Assembly: GCA_910586005.1 (NCBI GenBank)
Contig: CAJUHG010000033.1
Span: 1 to 14,267 of the forward strand
Length of the DNA: 14,267 nt
Direction of reading: 5' to 3'
Source of the DNA: an uncultured Lachnospiraceae bacterium
GTDB lineage: Bacteria > Bacillota > Clostridia > Lachnospirales > Lachnospiraceae
Each line of letters opens with the position of its first letter. The first letter of the stretch is position 1. Of the stretch, positions 1 through 6,096 are shown one piece after another. Below the pieces are notes generated by a model, which did no database searches, had not been told where the DNA came from, and saw only the letters and a program-made list of their open reading frames with translations. A program made the translations under genes and the position numbers.

Positions 1-61
1 TGCCCTAGAGGGTATACCTTATGATACGCCGCATGGCATAATGGGATGCCCTAGAAGGTAT
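1..61. repeat. Two partial copies of a 46-base direct repeat at the window edge
   Basis: TGCCCTAGAGGGTAT at 1-15 recurs as TGCCCTAGAAGGTAT at 47-61, a 46-base offset with one mismatch. The tract also carries small dyads: GGTATACC at 11-18, and GGCAT/ATGCC arms around 35-50. A related ATGCCAT...ATGGCAT dyad lies at 100-121, inside the end of the neighbouring gene. The repeat may continue upstream of the window. It could be the end of a repeat array, a degraded mobile element or a terminator region. No coding frame is visible in 1-80. Confidence 0.4.
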
Positions 62-80
62 GAATGAAAAAAATAGCTAA

Positions 81-1016
81 TTATCCATATAATAGTTTCA
101 TGCCATAATGGTTCATGGCATATTTTCTTATCTTTTCAGCGCGATCGCGCTGATTGATTGCTCGAAATAGAGCAATACTCTGAAAAAAACATTCTTTTGA
201 CAACTCATATTGTCCTAACTCTGCCAATGCACAGGCTTTATTACAAAGAAGCATGGGAAAAGTATGTAATTTCCCATATTCAATACAATAATCAATTCCT
301 AATTGGCAGAGTGTCAGGGCATCTTTATATTTTCCTTCCTGTTCTAGCCAAGAAGATAGATTTTGTAATATCATTGGATATTTTACAGCCATTTCATCTC
401 CATTTAGAGTATGTTTTTCTATATATTCTTTTAATTCAAACATCAATTGTAATCCATTCCACAATTTTCCAAGACTATGATATGTACAACCAATGTTATT
501 TAATATTGTAATTTCATGAAAGGTTAAAAGTCTAGTTTTAATGTGTATTCCATCAAAATCTGGAATTGTCATATAAATAGTATCTAAAAGTTCCCCTAAT
601 ATTAACTCTGTATTTTCTCCCTTATGTTTTTGAATCAGTATTTTGGAAAATCTTAAATATTGTTCTTCTATTTTCATTTGATAATTTTTATTAGAAGCAT
701 TTTCCATTTCCCTTTCCATACAATTGATTAGTTTCTCTGCTTGTTCAAAATCTCCCTTTGCTAAACAACGAGTTAATTTCTGTTCTGTTTCATACCAATT
801 TTGTTCTTCCTGACTTAAATATATATTATAAATTCTATCATCCATTCCCAAGCGTTGCATAATTCCTTCTATTATCTTCTTTCCAGGTATTTGTAATCCA
901 TTTTCTATTCTAGATAAAGTGGATGCAGTACAAATTCCATAACACAATTCTTCTTGGGAATATTTTTGGCGCTCTCTGGCATCACGAATTAACTCGCCAA
1001 TAGTATAATACGCCAT
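81..1016 (-). CDS. XRE-family helix-turn-helix regulator with TPR-like C-terminal domain
   Basis: A 311-residue cytoplasmic transcription regulator. Residues ~5-60 form an XRE/Cro-type helix-turn-helix (IGELIRDARERQKYSQEELC, then STLSRIENG and a short final helix). The remaining ~245 residues are helical with TPR-like spacing of aromatic and small residues (e.g. GCTYHSLGKLWNGLQLMFEL, ACALAELGQYELSKECFFQS). This architecture matches the Rgg/PlcR/RRNPP-like regulators, in which the TPR part often binds a short peptide; peptide binding here is inference only. The ATG at 1016 follows AAAGAGGTAG at suitable spacing. The gene is on the same strand as the upstream kinase operon but 292 bases away, with its own likely promoter. 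The last codons contain a short ATGCCAT/ATGGCAT dyad. No cognate peptide gene is convincing nearby. Confidence 0.85.
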   Translation of the reverse strand: MAYYTIGELIRDARERQKYSQEELCYGICTASTLSRIENGLQIPGKKIIEGIMQRLGMDDRIYNIYLSQEEQNWYETEQKLTRCLAKGDFEQAEKLINCMEREMENASNKNYQMKIEEQYLRFSKILIQKHKGENTELILGELLDTIYMTIPDFDGIHIKTRLLTFHEITILNNIGCTYHSLGKLWNGLQLMFELKEYIEKHTLNGDEMAVKYPMILQNLSSWLEQEGKYKDALTLCQLGIDYCIEYGKLHTFPMLLCNKACALAELGQYELSKECFFQSIALFRAINQRDRAEKIRKYAMNHYGMKLLYG

Positions 1017-1078
1017 ATCAAACTACCTCTTTCTTATATTTGTCAAAGCAGATATTCACAATATTACAGGACACGATG

Positions 1079-1091
1079 TACCCGCAGGGTA
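1079..1091. other. TACCC-GCA-GGGTA dyad in the regulator leader
   Basis: A perfect 5-base inverted repeat with a 3-base centre lies between the predicted start of transcription (~1139) and the start codon of the XRE regulator. Its G/C-rich arms stand out in an AT-rich leader. It could be an operator half-site pair or a small RNA hairpin. Function unknown. Confidence 0.3.
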
Positions 1092-1145
1092 TAATATCCA
1101 CTTCACTACTTACTCACAACCATTGAAACATTTTATTCTTTTTTT

Positions 1146-1174
1146 AGTATATACCTTAAAACTTTTTAATACAA
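1146..1174 (-). promoter_or_regulatory. Predicted sigma-A promoter of the XRE regulator gene
   Basis: On the minus strand, TTGTAT (1174-1169) and TATACT (1151-1146) are separated by exactly 17 bases, a good match to the housekeeping promoter. Transcription would begin near 1139, giving a leader of about 120 bases before the start codon at 1016. Confidence 0.55.
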
Positions 1175-1185
1175 TAGGTGATTTG

Positions 1186-1202
1186 TTCTATTTAGAATAG
1201 AA
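1186..1202. promoter_or_regulatory. Inverted repeat TTCTATT-TAG-AATAGAA, operator candidate
   Basis: A perfect 7-base inverted repeat with a 3-base centre lies 11 bases upstream of the predicted -35 box of the XRE regulator gene. Position and symmetry suit a dimeric DNA-binding protein, possibly the regulator itself acting on its own promoter. The site is AT-rich, so chance occurrence is possible. Confidence 0.35.
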
Positions 1203-1255
1203 TTTTTATCTTCTCACTGATAAGACTTACACACTTTAGTATAATAAAATTTCAC

Positions 1256-1279
1256 CTAAAACAAAGTGGGCAAATCCAC
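1256..1279 (-). terminator. Weak terminator candidate after the kinase operon
   Basis: Just after the kinase stop codon the minus strand reads GTGG-ATTTGC-CCAC followed by TTTGTTTTAG. The stem is only four pairs, so termination would be inefficient and read-through into the XRE regulator is possible. Confidence 0.22.
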
Positions 1280-1308
1280 ATCAACTCCCCTTACAAGAAT
1301 ACAAACAA

Positions 1309-2673
1309 TCATATATCTAGCCGTATTACAAATGCCTTTGTATAAATTCCAATTTCCTCTTGCTCTAGCAACAAACTACCACCATGCATAGAAATTACCT
1401 TTTGCGCAATACTTAAACCTAATCCACTTCCCTTTTTACTACTTCTTGATTCATCTCCCATAACAAAAGGGTCAAAGATATATTTCGCTGTTTCTTTTGG
1501 AATTAATGTACCATTGTCACAAATTCTAATCATAATTATTTCATCTTCTTGTTCTGCTTTTACTAACACTTTGGTTCCTGTTGGATTATGCCGAATCACA
1601 TTATTTAAAAGATTTGAAATTACGCGCTGAAATTGGACTTTATCTATTTGCATCCAAATTTCTTCCTCTGGAATTTCAGGAAAAATTTCCATTCCATTTT
1701 CTTCAAAATCCATATATAAATTTGCAATGCATTCTCGCAATAATTCCCATACATCTTCCTTTGTTTTTTTTAATTGGAACCCCTCACTATCTAGCTTTAC
1801 ATATTCAAAAAGTAAATTGAGTAAATCACTAATTTGCATAGATTTTCTATATATAGTTTCTAAATATTCTTTTTGACGCTCTGTAATGCTACCTTTTATC
1901 TCCTGTTCCACATGATTGTCAGATCTTTTTAAAATTTCTATTTCATGATTTCTAACTTCTTTTCTAGTTTCTATTTTATAATTATTAGATTCTTGTATCA
2001 TCTCTATTTCATGATTTTTAACTTCTTTTACCGTTTCTATTTTCTCTGTTTTATTATTTTTAGGTTCTGGAATTGTTTCCATTTCTTCTAAAAGTGCTTT
2101 TGCATATCCTGCTACTGCAGTCATTGGTGTTTTTAAATCATGGGCCACATCAGACAGTAGCAGATTTCTCCTTCTATTATATTCTTCTCTTTGTTCCTGC
2201 TCTTGTTCTTCTAACTTTCTAATTTGTATCTCTATCATTCTGCTAAATGCTATAGCAGCTATTATATAGGGAAGTATTAAAGTAATAATAATTAAAATGG
2301 TAAGAGCTACCATTCCCAATAAATAAAATCTCATTTCTCTTCTAGACATATACTGTGTTTGATTCATAATTTGTCCAGAAAGACCATTCCCTGCTAATTG
2401 CTCTGATATTCTTTGAATTCCAATTCCTACAATATCTGGAAAATAACTACAAATCCCCATAATAGCTAGGTAAATAACGCCTCTTAACAGCAATGTAATT
2501 GTCTGTTCACTTTCTAAATCCATCATAAAAAAATTGATGTGTAATGTATGTTCCATCCAAGGATACACCACTTTATCATAGAGTATATTCAATAATTTTT
2601 CGCTAAAAGCAACAAATATCATTATTATGAAAAAACGCTGAACCAAAAACCATTTCCATGCTGTATGTTTCAT
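1309..2673 (-). CDS. Membrane sensor histidine kinase with a repeat insertion in its DHp domain
   Basis: A 454-residue two-component sensor kinase. Three hydrophobic segments lie near residues 11-30, 61-78 and 117-144, followed by a charged helix (145-170). The H-box is DVAHDLKTP with phospho-accepting His178. The ATP-binding domain has an N-box (NLLNNVIRHN, 354-363), a G1 box (DNG, 386-388), an F-box-like FDPF (400-403) and a G2 box (GSGLGLS, 415-421). Normally the two DHp helices are joined by a short turn; here about 60 residues (roughly 197-260), very rich in Lys and Glu, sit between helix 1 (ending ALLEE) and helix 2 (ITERQKEYLETIYRKS). They consist of imperfect 22-24-residue repeats. 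The gene starts 2 bases after the response regulator ends, so the two are co-translated. The VanS-like catalytic core is clear; the signal sensed is unknown. Confidence 0.92.
   Translation of the reverse strand: MKHTAWKWFLVQRFFIIMIFVAFSEKLLNILYDKVVYPWMEHTLHINFFMMDLESEQTITLLLRGVIYLAIMGICSYFPDIVGIGIQRISEQLAGNGLSGQIMNQTQYMSRREMRFYLLGMVALTILIIITLILPYIIAAIAFSRMIEIQIRKLEEQEQEQREEYNRRRNLLLSDVAHDLKTPMTAVAGYAKALLEEMETIPEPKNNKTEKIETVKEVKNHEIEMIQESNNYKIETRKEVRNHEIEILKRSDNHVEQEIKGSITERQKEYLETIYRKSMQISDLLNLLFEYVKLDSEGFQLKKTKEDVWELLRECIANLYMDFEENGMEIFPEIPEEEIWMQIDKVQFQRVISNLLNNVIRHNPTGTKVLVKAEQEDEIIMIRICDNGTLIPKETAKYIFDPFVMGDESRSSKKGSGLGLSIAQKVISMHGGSLLLEQEEIGIYTKAFVIRLDI
1897..2085 (-). repeat. Intragenic 66-base repeats encoding the kinase DHp insertion
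   Basis: Protein copies are residues 197-220 (EMETIPEP...IETVKEVKN), 221-242 (HEIEMIQES..YKIETRKEVRN) and a partial copy from 243 (HEIEILKRSDNHVEQEI). At DNA level, stretches such as TCTATTTCATGATTT followed by AACTTCTTTT recur at 66-base spacing on the plus strand (around 1937 and 2003). The repeats are in frame, suggesting expansion by slippage or recombination followed by divergence. Confidence 0.8.
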
Positions 2674-2675
2674 TT

Positions 2676-3362
2676 CTAATCTTTCTCCATACGATATCCT
2701 AATCCACGAATTGTTTTAATATAGGTACCATTATCTTCTGAAAGTTTTGCGCGTAGGCGACTAATACAAACCATAATATTATTATCTGCAATTGCATATT
2801 CTTCTCCCCAAACGTTTTCATACACTTGTTGTTTTGTATATACTTTCCCTGGATGTTCCATAAAAAGTCGCAATAATTTATATTCTACAGATGTCAATTC
2901 AATGGGAACTTCTGCCTTATATACAATACAAGCTTCTGTATCTAATCTTAAATCTTTTACTTTAAGTTGTTTTAAATCTTTACTTTTTGCCCCCAAAGAA
3001 TAAAATCTGCGAATATTAGAATTAATTCTTGCCATTACTTCCATAGGATTAAAGGGCTTTGCTAAATAATCATCTGCCCCCAAATCTAATCCTAATATTT
3101 TATCTGTATCCTGATCTTTTGCCGAGAGAATCATAACTGGAATATTACTAGTTTCTCGGATTTTTTTCAAAACCTTATATCCATCTAATCCCGGCATCAT
3201 AATATCTAACAATGCCATATCTATCTCTTCTTTTTCTAGGATAGAAATAGCCAAACGCCCATCTGCTGCTTCTAAAACACAATATCCATCTTTCTCCAGA
3301 TATAAACGCAACAAGTCCCGAATTTCAGCTTCATCATCTGCTACTAAAATTGTATAGTTCAT
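2676..3362 (-). CDS. OmpR/PhoB-family response regulator
   Basis: A 228-residue DNA-binding response regulator. The receiver domain (1-~118) has the acidic pocket DDE (9-11), phospho-accepting Asp53 in LLDIMMPG, Ser80 in the Thr/Ser switch position (VMILSAKD) and Lys102 (AKPF). The C-terminal winged helix (~130-228) ends in the usual TIRGLGYRME wing. The start is supported by AAGGAG seven bases upstream of the ATG at 3362; this lies inside the end of the DUF975 gene, which overlaps by 29 bases. The downstream kinase gene begins after 2 bases and is the obvious partner. The protein probably binds the direct repeats upstream of the DUF975 gene to control its own operon. Confidence 0.95.
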   Translation of the reverse strand: MNYTILVADDEAEIRDLLRLYLEKDGYCVLEAADGRLAISILEKEEIDMALLDIMMPGLDGYKVLKKIRETSNIPVMILSAKDQDTDKILGLDLGADDYLAKPFNPMEVMARINSNIRRFYSLGAKSKDLKQLKVKDLRLDTEACIVYKAEVPIELTSVEYKLLRLFMEHPGKVYTKQQVYENVWGEEYAIADNNIMVCISRLRAKLSEDNGTYIKTIRGLGYRMEKD

Positions 3363-4134
3363 AACTGTCTCCTTTTTCTACAAAAGCATCTTTTAATCTC
3401 TTATAAAGTACTGCTTCTGTTTGCTGTATATAAGGATTTAGATAAAAAATCCCAACAATCCCAAGTGTAATTCCATTTAAAATATACCATCCAAAGAAAG
3501 ATAAGTCCAGAACAAAGGCGTTCCACTTATTTCCATACATCATAGAACTACTAAAAGCAAAGACTTCTTTTATTTCCATTTCAGGATGTTCCCCCAAAAT
3601 ATATGGTACCATTTGATATTCATAACGTTTTATAATTCCTGGAACTATTAGTAATAATGTCCATAAAAAAATATAAAATGACCGGAAAAACTGTATTTTC
3701 ACAATATTTTTATATCCATGATCAAAACCATAACATAATTCTTTGATTTGTGCTTGCTCTTTTAAATTTTTAGTAAAAAAACGCCTAATTCCTACTTGAA
3801 GTGGTTTCATTACCAAAATATTCAAGGGTAAAATAACTAGAAGAAAGACCAGAAAAACAACTGTAATCAATACGATTACAATAAAGAAAAATACAGTTAT
3901 ACCATCTTTAATAATTATATCCTCTGTTTCATAAACATTTTTATCTTCTATAACTTCCTGCTTATAGTTATATTCAGATTCATTATTATCATTAATTCCC
4001 ATAAGAAACGCTCCAATTGGACCGCTTCCCCCACCACATAACACTACCAGCACGAATGCTGCTAATACTGCTTTCCAATAATTTAGGCTAACTCTCTTCT
4101 TAGAAATTTCTTTTAGTTCTCTTCTTGACCACAT
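3334..4134 (-). CDS. DUF975-family integral membrane protein
   Basis: A 266-residue polytopic membrane protein. The N-terminus (MWSRRELKEISKKRVSLNYWKAVLAAFVLVVL) has the typical DUF975 opening: a basic amphipathic helix, then the first membrane segment. Further hydrophobic segments lie near 82-112, 150-168 and 210-232. The C-terminal half has the family features LLLIVPGIIKRYEYQMVPYI, an acidic HPEM segment, a SSMMYGNKWNAF-type region and a final LNPYIQQTEAVLYKRL helix. The polar, acidic segment at ~48-78 (NDNNESEYN...YETEDIII) appears long for the family. The ATG at 4134 follows a very strong AAAGGAGGATAAGGG site. It is the first gene of the operon and its 3' end overlaps the regulator start. 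DUF975 function is not established; placement suggests an accessory sensor, target or output of the two-component pair. Confidence 0.82.
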   Translation of the reverse strand: MWSRRELKEISKKRVSLNYWKAVLAAFVLVVLCGGGSGPIGAFLMGINDNNESEYNYKQEVIEDKNVYETEDIIIKDGITVFFFIVIVLITVVFLVFLLVILPLNILVMKPLQVGIRRFFTKNLKEQAQIKELCYGFDHGYKNIVKIQFFRSFYIFLWTLLLIVPGIIKRYEYQMVPYILGEHPEMEIKEVFAFSSSMMYGNKWNAFVLDLSFFGWYILNGITLGIVGIFYLNPYIQQTEAVLYKRLKDAFVEKGDSYELYNFSSR

Positions 4135-4169
4135 ACCCTTATCCTCCTTTATATATGTTCCACAAATAA

Positions 4170-4193
4170 TGAAAAATTAGTTTAAATTTTTCA
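4170..4193. other. 9-base perfect hairpin in the DUF975 operon leader
   Basis: TGAAAAATT and AATTTTTCA form a perfect inverted repeat around a 6-base loop, about 36 bases upstream of the DUF975 start codon and downstream of the predicted promoter. It would form an RNA hairpin or serve as an AT-rich operator. It is not followed by a clean U-tract on the minus strand, so it is not a convincing terminator. Confidence 0.35.
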
Positions 4194-4218
4194 TCTATTT
4201 ACTATTTTTTCTATTTTT

Positions 4219-4273
4219 ATTATATACATTGCATCTTAACAGAAAAATACTTTTTTCTTACAATAACCTTACA
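4219..4273 (-). promoter_or_regulatory. Predicted promoter of the DUF975-regulator-kinase operon with direct repeats
   Basis: On the minus strand a perfect TATAAT (4224-4219) has a poor -35 box 17 bases upstream. Above it TGTAAG occurs at 4273-4268 and 4262-4257, exactly 11 bases apart, and TGTTAAG at 4241-4235, about 21 bases further on. Spacing by whole helical turns and a weak -35 are the usual layout for activation by an OmpR-type regulator, here most simply the one encoded in this operon. Confidence 0.45.
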
Positions 4274-4602
4274 GTTGCCTTTTATCTTATTATTATTTAT
4301 GATAAATTAAGTGTAAATGGCATTTGTTCAACAATAACTAAAGTGATGCAGATGAATCTACATAGCTTACAACACAAGTTTTATGAAACGAAAAAAGAAA
4401 AACCACTTTTCTTTGTACTTGAATTTTGCATATAAAAAAATATATAATCTTGTATATAGAGCATACATTATCATTTTTGACCGTTTTACTAAAAATTAAT
4501 GTTTCAGAAAATAAACAACATTTTTGTACAATGTAAAAAATACAGGAATACCTACAAAGTAAATAATGGAAGAAAACAAAAGATTTTAAAGGGAGTTTAT
4601 TT
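4274..4602. other. Divergent intergenic region upstream of the CLC gene
   Basis: This 329-base AT-rich stretch separates the minus-strand operon from the CLC gene. An 8-base inverted repeat, AAAGAAAA-ACCAC-TTTTCTTT, lies at 4394-4414. TTGACC at 4477-4482 could be a -35 box but has no good -10 at the right distance. I see no fluoride riboswitch consensus, although the gene downstream would be a natural client. Short ORFs crossing the region lack ribosome binding sites and read like translated AT-rich spacer. Confidence 0.4.
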
Positions 4603-5865
4603 ATGATGAAAGAACAAATTACACATGATATAAAACATTTTTCTAAGAGATTTCTAATTTTTCTTAAATGGCTAGTTTTTTCCATATTGTCTGGCATTCT
4701 AGTAGGAAGTGCTGGTGCAATCTTTCACTATTGTATTACTTATGCTGTTATAATAAGAGAGAAATACCCTTGGATGCTCTATTTACTGCCAATAGCAGGT
4801 CTTTTTATTGTGGGTGCCTATTATATCATGCATGATGAAAAAGATACTGGAACAAATTTAGTGCTTTCTGCCATTCATTCTGGACAGCACATTCCATTAA
4901 AAATGGCACCTTTAATTTTTATCTCAACAGTTATGACACATTTATTTGGAGGGTCTGCCGGAAGAGAAGGTGCTGCTTTACAACTTGGTGGCAGTATTGG
5001 AAATTCTTTAGGACGTTTTTTTAAATTTGATGAAAAAGACCAACATATTATGATTATGTGTGGTATGAGTGCAGCTTTTTCTGTACTTTTTGGTACTCCT
5101 TTAGCAGCTGCTATTTTTTCTATGGAAGTAGTCAGTGTAGGTATTATGCATTATGCCGCTTTGGTTCCTTGCGCTATTTCTTCATTGGTGGCACAGGGAA
5201 TTGCTGTCTATTTTCAAATTACACCAGAACAATTTCCACTGACTTCTATTCCAAAGTTTACGATTACTTCTGGAATAACAATTGCTATTCTTGCTATACT
5301 TTGCGCTGGAGTAAGCATATTTTTTTGTATTATACTTCACACAAGTGAAAATTTATACAAAAAATATCTTCCTAATCCTTACCTAAGAATCTTTGTGGGA
5401 GGTACACTAATTATACTACTTACAATTTTAGTAGGAAATCAAGACTACTGTGGTTCAGGAATGCCTTTGATTGCACAATGTTTTGAAAATCAGTATGTAC
5501 CTTATGCATTTTTACTAAAAATCTTGTTTACTGCTGTTACATTAGGTGCTGGATATAAAGGTGGCGAAATTGTTCCTTCTTTTTTTATTGGAGCATCTTT
5601 TGGTTGTCTATTTGGCAATCTAATTGGATTTTCCCCTGCACTTTGTACTGCTGCTGGTATGGGAGCTGTATTCTGCGGAGTTACAAATTGTCCTATCACT
5701 TCTCTTTTTATTTGTTTTGAACTCTTTGGTTTTGATGGTATGCCTTACTTTTTACTATCTGTTGCTCTAGGTTATATGTTATCTGGCTACTATGGCTTGT
5801 ATCATAGTCAAAAAATTGTGTATTCCAAATATAAAACAGAATTTATTAATCGAAAAACACGTTGA
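4603..5865 (+). CDS. CLC-family anion/proton antiporter, probable fluoride exporter (CLC-F type)
   Basis: A 420-residue polytopic CLC protein. The gating-glutamate motif is GREG (120-123, Glu122). The second conserved loop reads GGEIVP (320-325), with Glu322 where chloride-type CLCs usually have Phe (GxFxP). GSGMP lies at 284-288, and GMSAAF and PLAAAIFSMEV helices are recognisable. A Glu in the GGE position is the hallmark of the CLC-F fluoride/proton antiporters. By recalled numbering of the Enterococcus casseliflavus protein, E118, E318 and Y396 would correspond to E122, E322 and about Y400 here, while the Thr of that family (T320) would be Val324. Fluoride is therefore the likely but unproven substrate. 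The start has AAAGGGAG seven bases upstream; an ATGATG pair leaves one residue of ambiguity. The gene stands alone, divergent from the two-component operon. Confidence 0.88.
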   Translation: MMKEQITHDIKHFSKRFLIFLKWLVFSILSGILVGSAGAIFHYCITYAVIIREKYPWMLYLLPIAGLFIVGAYYIMHDEKDTGTNLVLSAIHSGQHIPLKMAPLIFISTVMTHLFGGSAGREGAALQLGGSIGNSLGRFFKFDEKDQHIMIMCGMSAAFSVLFGTPLAAAIFSMEVVSVGIMHYAALVPCAISSLVAQGIAVYFQITPEQFPLTSIPKFTITSGITIAILAILCAGVSIFFCIILHTSENLYKKYLPNPYLRIFVGGTLIILLTILVGNQDYCGSGMPLIAQCFENQYVPYAFLLKILFTAVTLGAGYKGGEIVPSFFIGASFGCLFGNLIGFSPALCTAAGMGAVFCGVTNCPITSLFICFELFGFDGMPYFLLSVALGYMLSGYYGLYHSQKIVYSKYKTEFINRKTR

Positions 5866-5919
5866 ACATTAGTCCCAAAAATATCCATTTTTGTTAGCTA
5901 CTTCTATTAATTTTTTACC

Positions 5920-5948
5920 TTGTTTTTTTTTAATCGCAGCGTTATAAT
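5920..5948 (+). promoter_or_regulatory. Predicted promoter of the ArsB/NhaD-type transporter
   Basis: TTGTTT (5920-5925) and a perfect TATAAT (5943-5948) are separated by 17 bases. Transcription from about 5955 would give a leader of ~130 bases containing several miniature ORFs. No strong terminator of the CLC gene is visible before it. Confidence 0.5.
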
Positions 5949-6002
5949 TCCATAGGATTAATAAATAAGTAGGAAGAGAAATATTGGGGTGGAAGTATTT
6001 TT

Positions 6003-6096
6003 ATGAAGGAGGTTGTTTTATGATTTAATATAAGCTATGAATATTGAACAGACAATTAGAAAAAACATAAAAAGAGGTAAGAAAAATGAATATTGA
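6003..6096 (+). promoter_or_regulatory. Leader with a chain of overlapping miniature ORFs before the transporter
   Basis: Three tiny ORFs precede the transporter. MKEVVL runs 6003-6023. Its stop overlaps, as ATGA, the start of a two-codon ORF (Met-Ile-stop, 6020-6028), which has a perfect AAGGAGGT site at 6006-6013, six bases away. A 19-codon ORF starting MNIEQTIRKN begins at 6037 and ends at 6096, overlapping the transporter start (6086) by 11 bases in another frame. ATGAATATTGAACA occurs both at 6037 and at 6086, so the second start looks like a short duplication. The strongest ribosome site thus serves the two-codon ORF, while the transporter has only GAGG. Translation of the leader could tune the transporter through reinitiation, or the arrangement may be a duplication scar. 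Confidence 0.4.

Noticed and set aside
158..511. Plus-strand ORF of 117 codons opposite the XRE regulator
   Set aside because: It is antisense to a clear regulator gene, lacks a ribosome site and has no recognisable protein features.
1252..1281. Nine-codon minus-strand ORF (MWICPLCFR) as a signalling peptide for the XRE-TPR regulator
   Set aside because: An AAGGGGAG site precedes it but spacing is too short; no export signal or pro-region exists, and the same bases form a weak terminator hairpin.
4229..4435. Plus-strand 68-codon ORF in the divergent intergenic region
   Set aside because: It starts inside the predicted promoter/direct repeats of the opposite operon, has no ribosome binding site, and reads as translated AT-rich spacer.
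4435..4602. Fluoride riboswitch ahead of the CLC-F-type gene
   Set aside because: Looked for because of the gene type; the conserved G/C-rich riboswitch segments are not visible in this AT-rich stretch.
4338..4697. Minus-strand 119-codon ORF crossing the start of the CLC gene
   Set aside because: It overlaps the well-supported CLC start and the product is a run of Phe/Ile/Cys/Ser typical of an AT-rich shadow.
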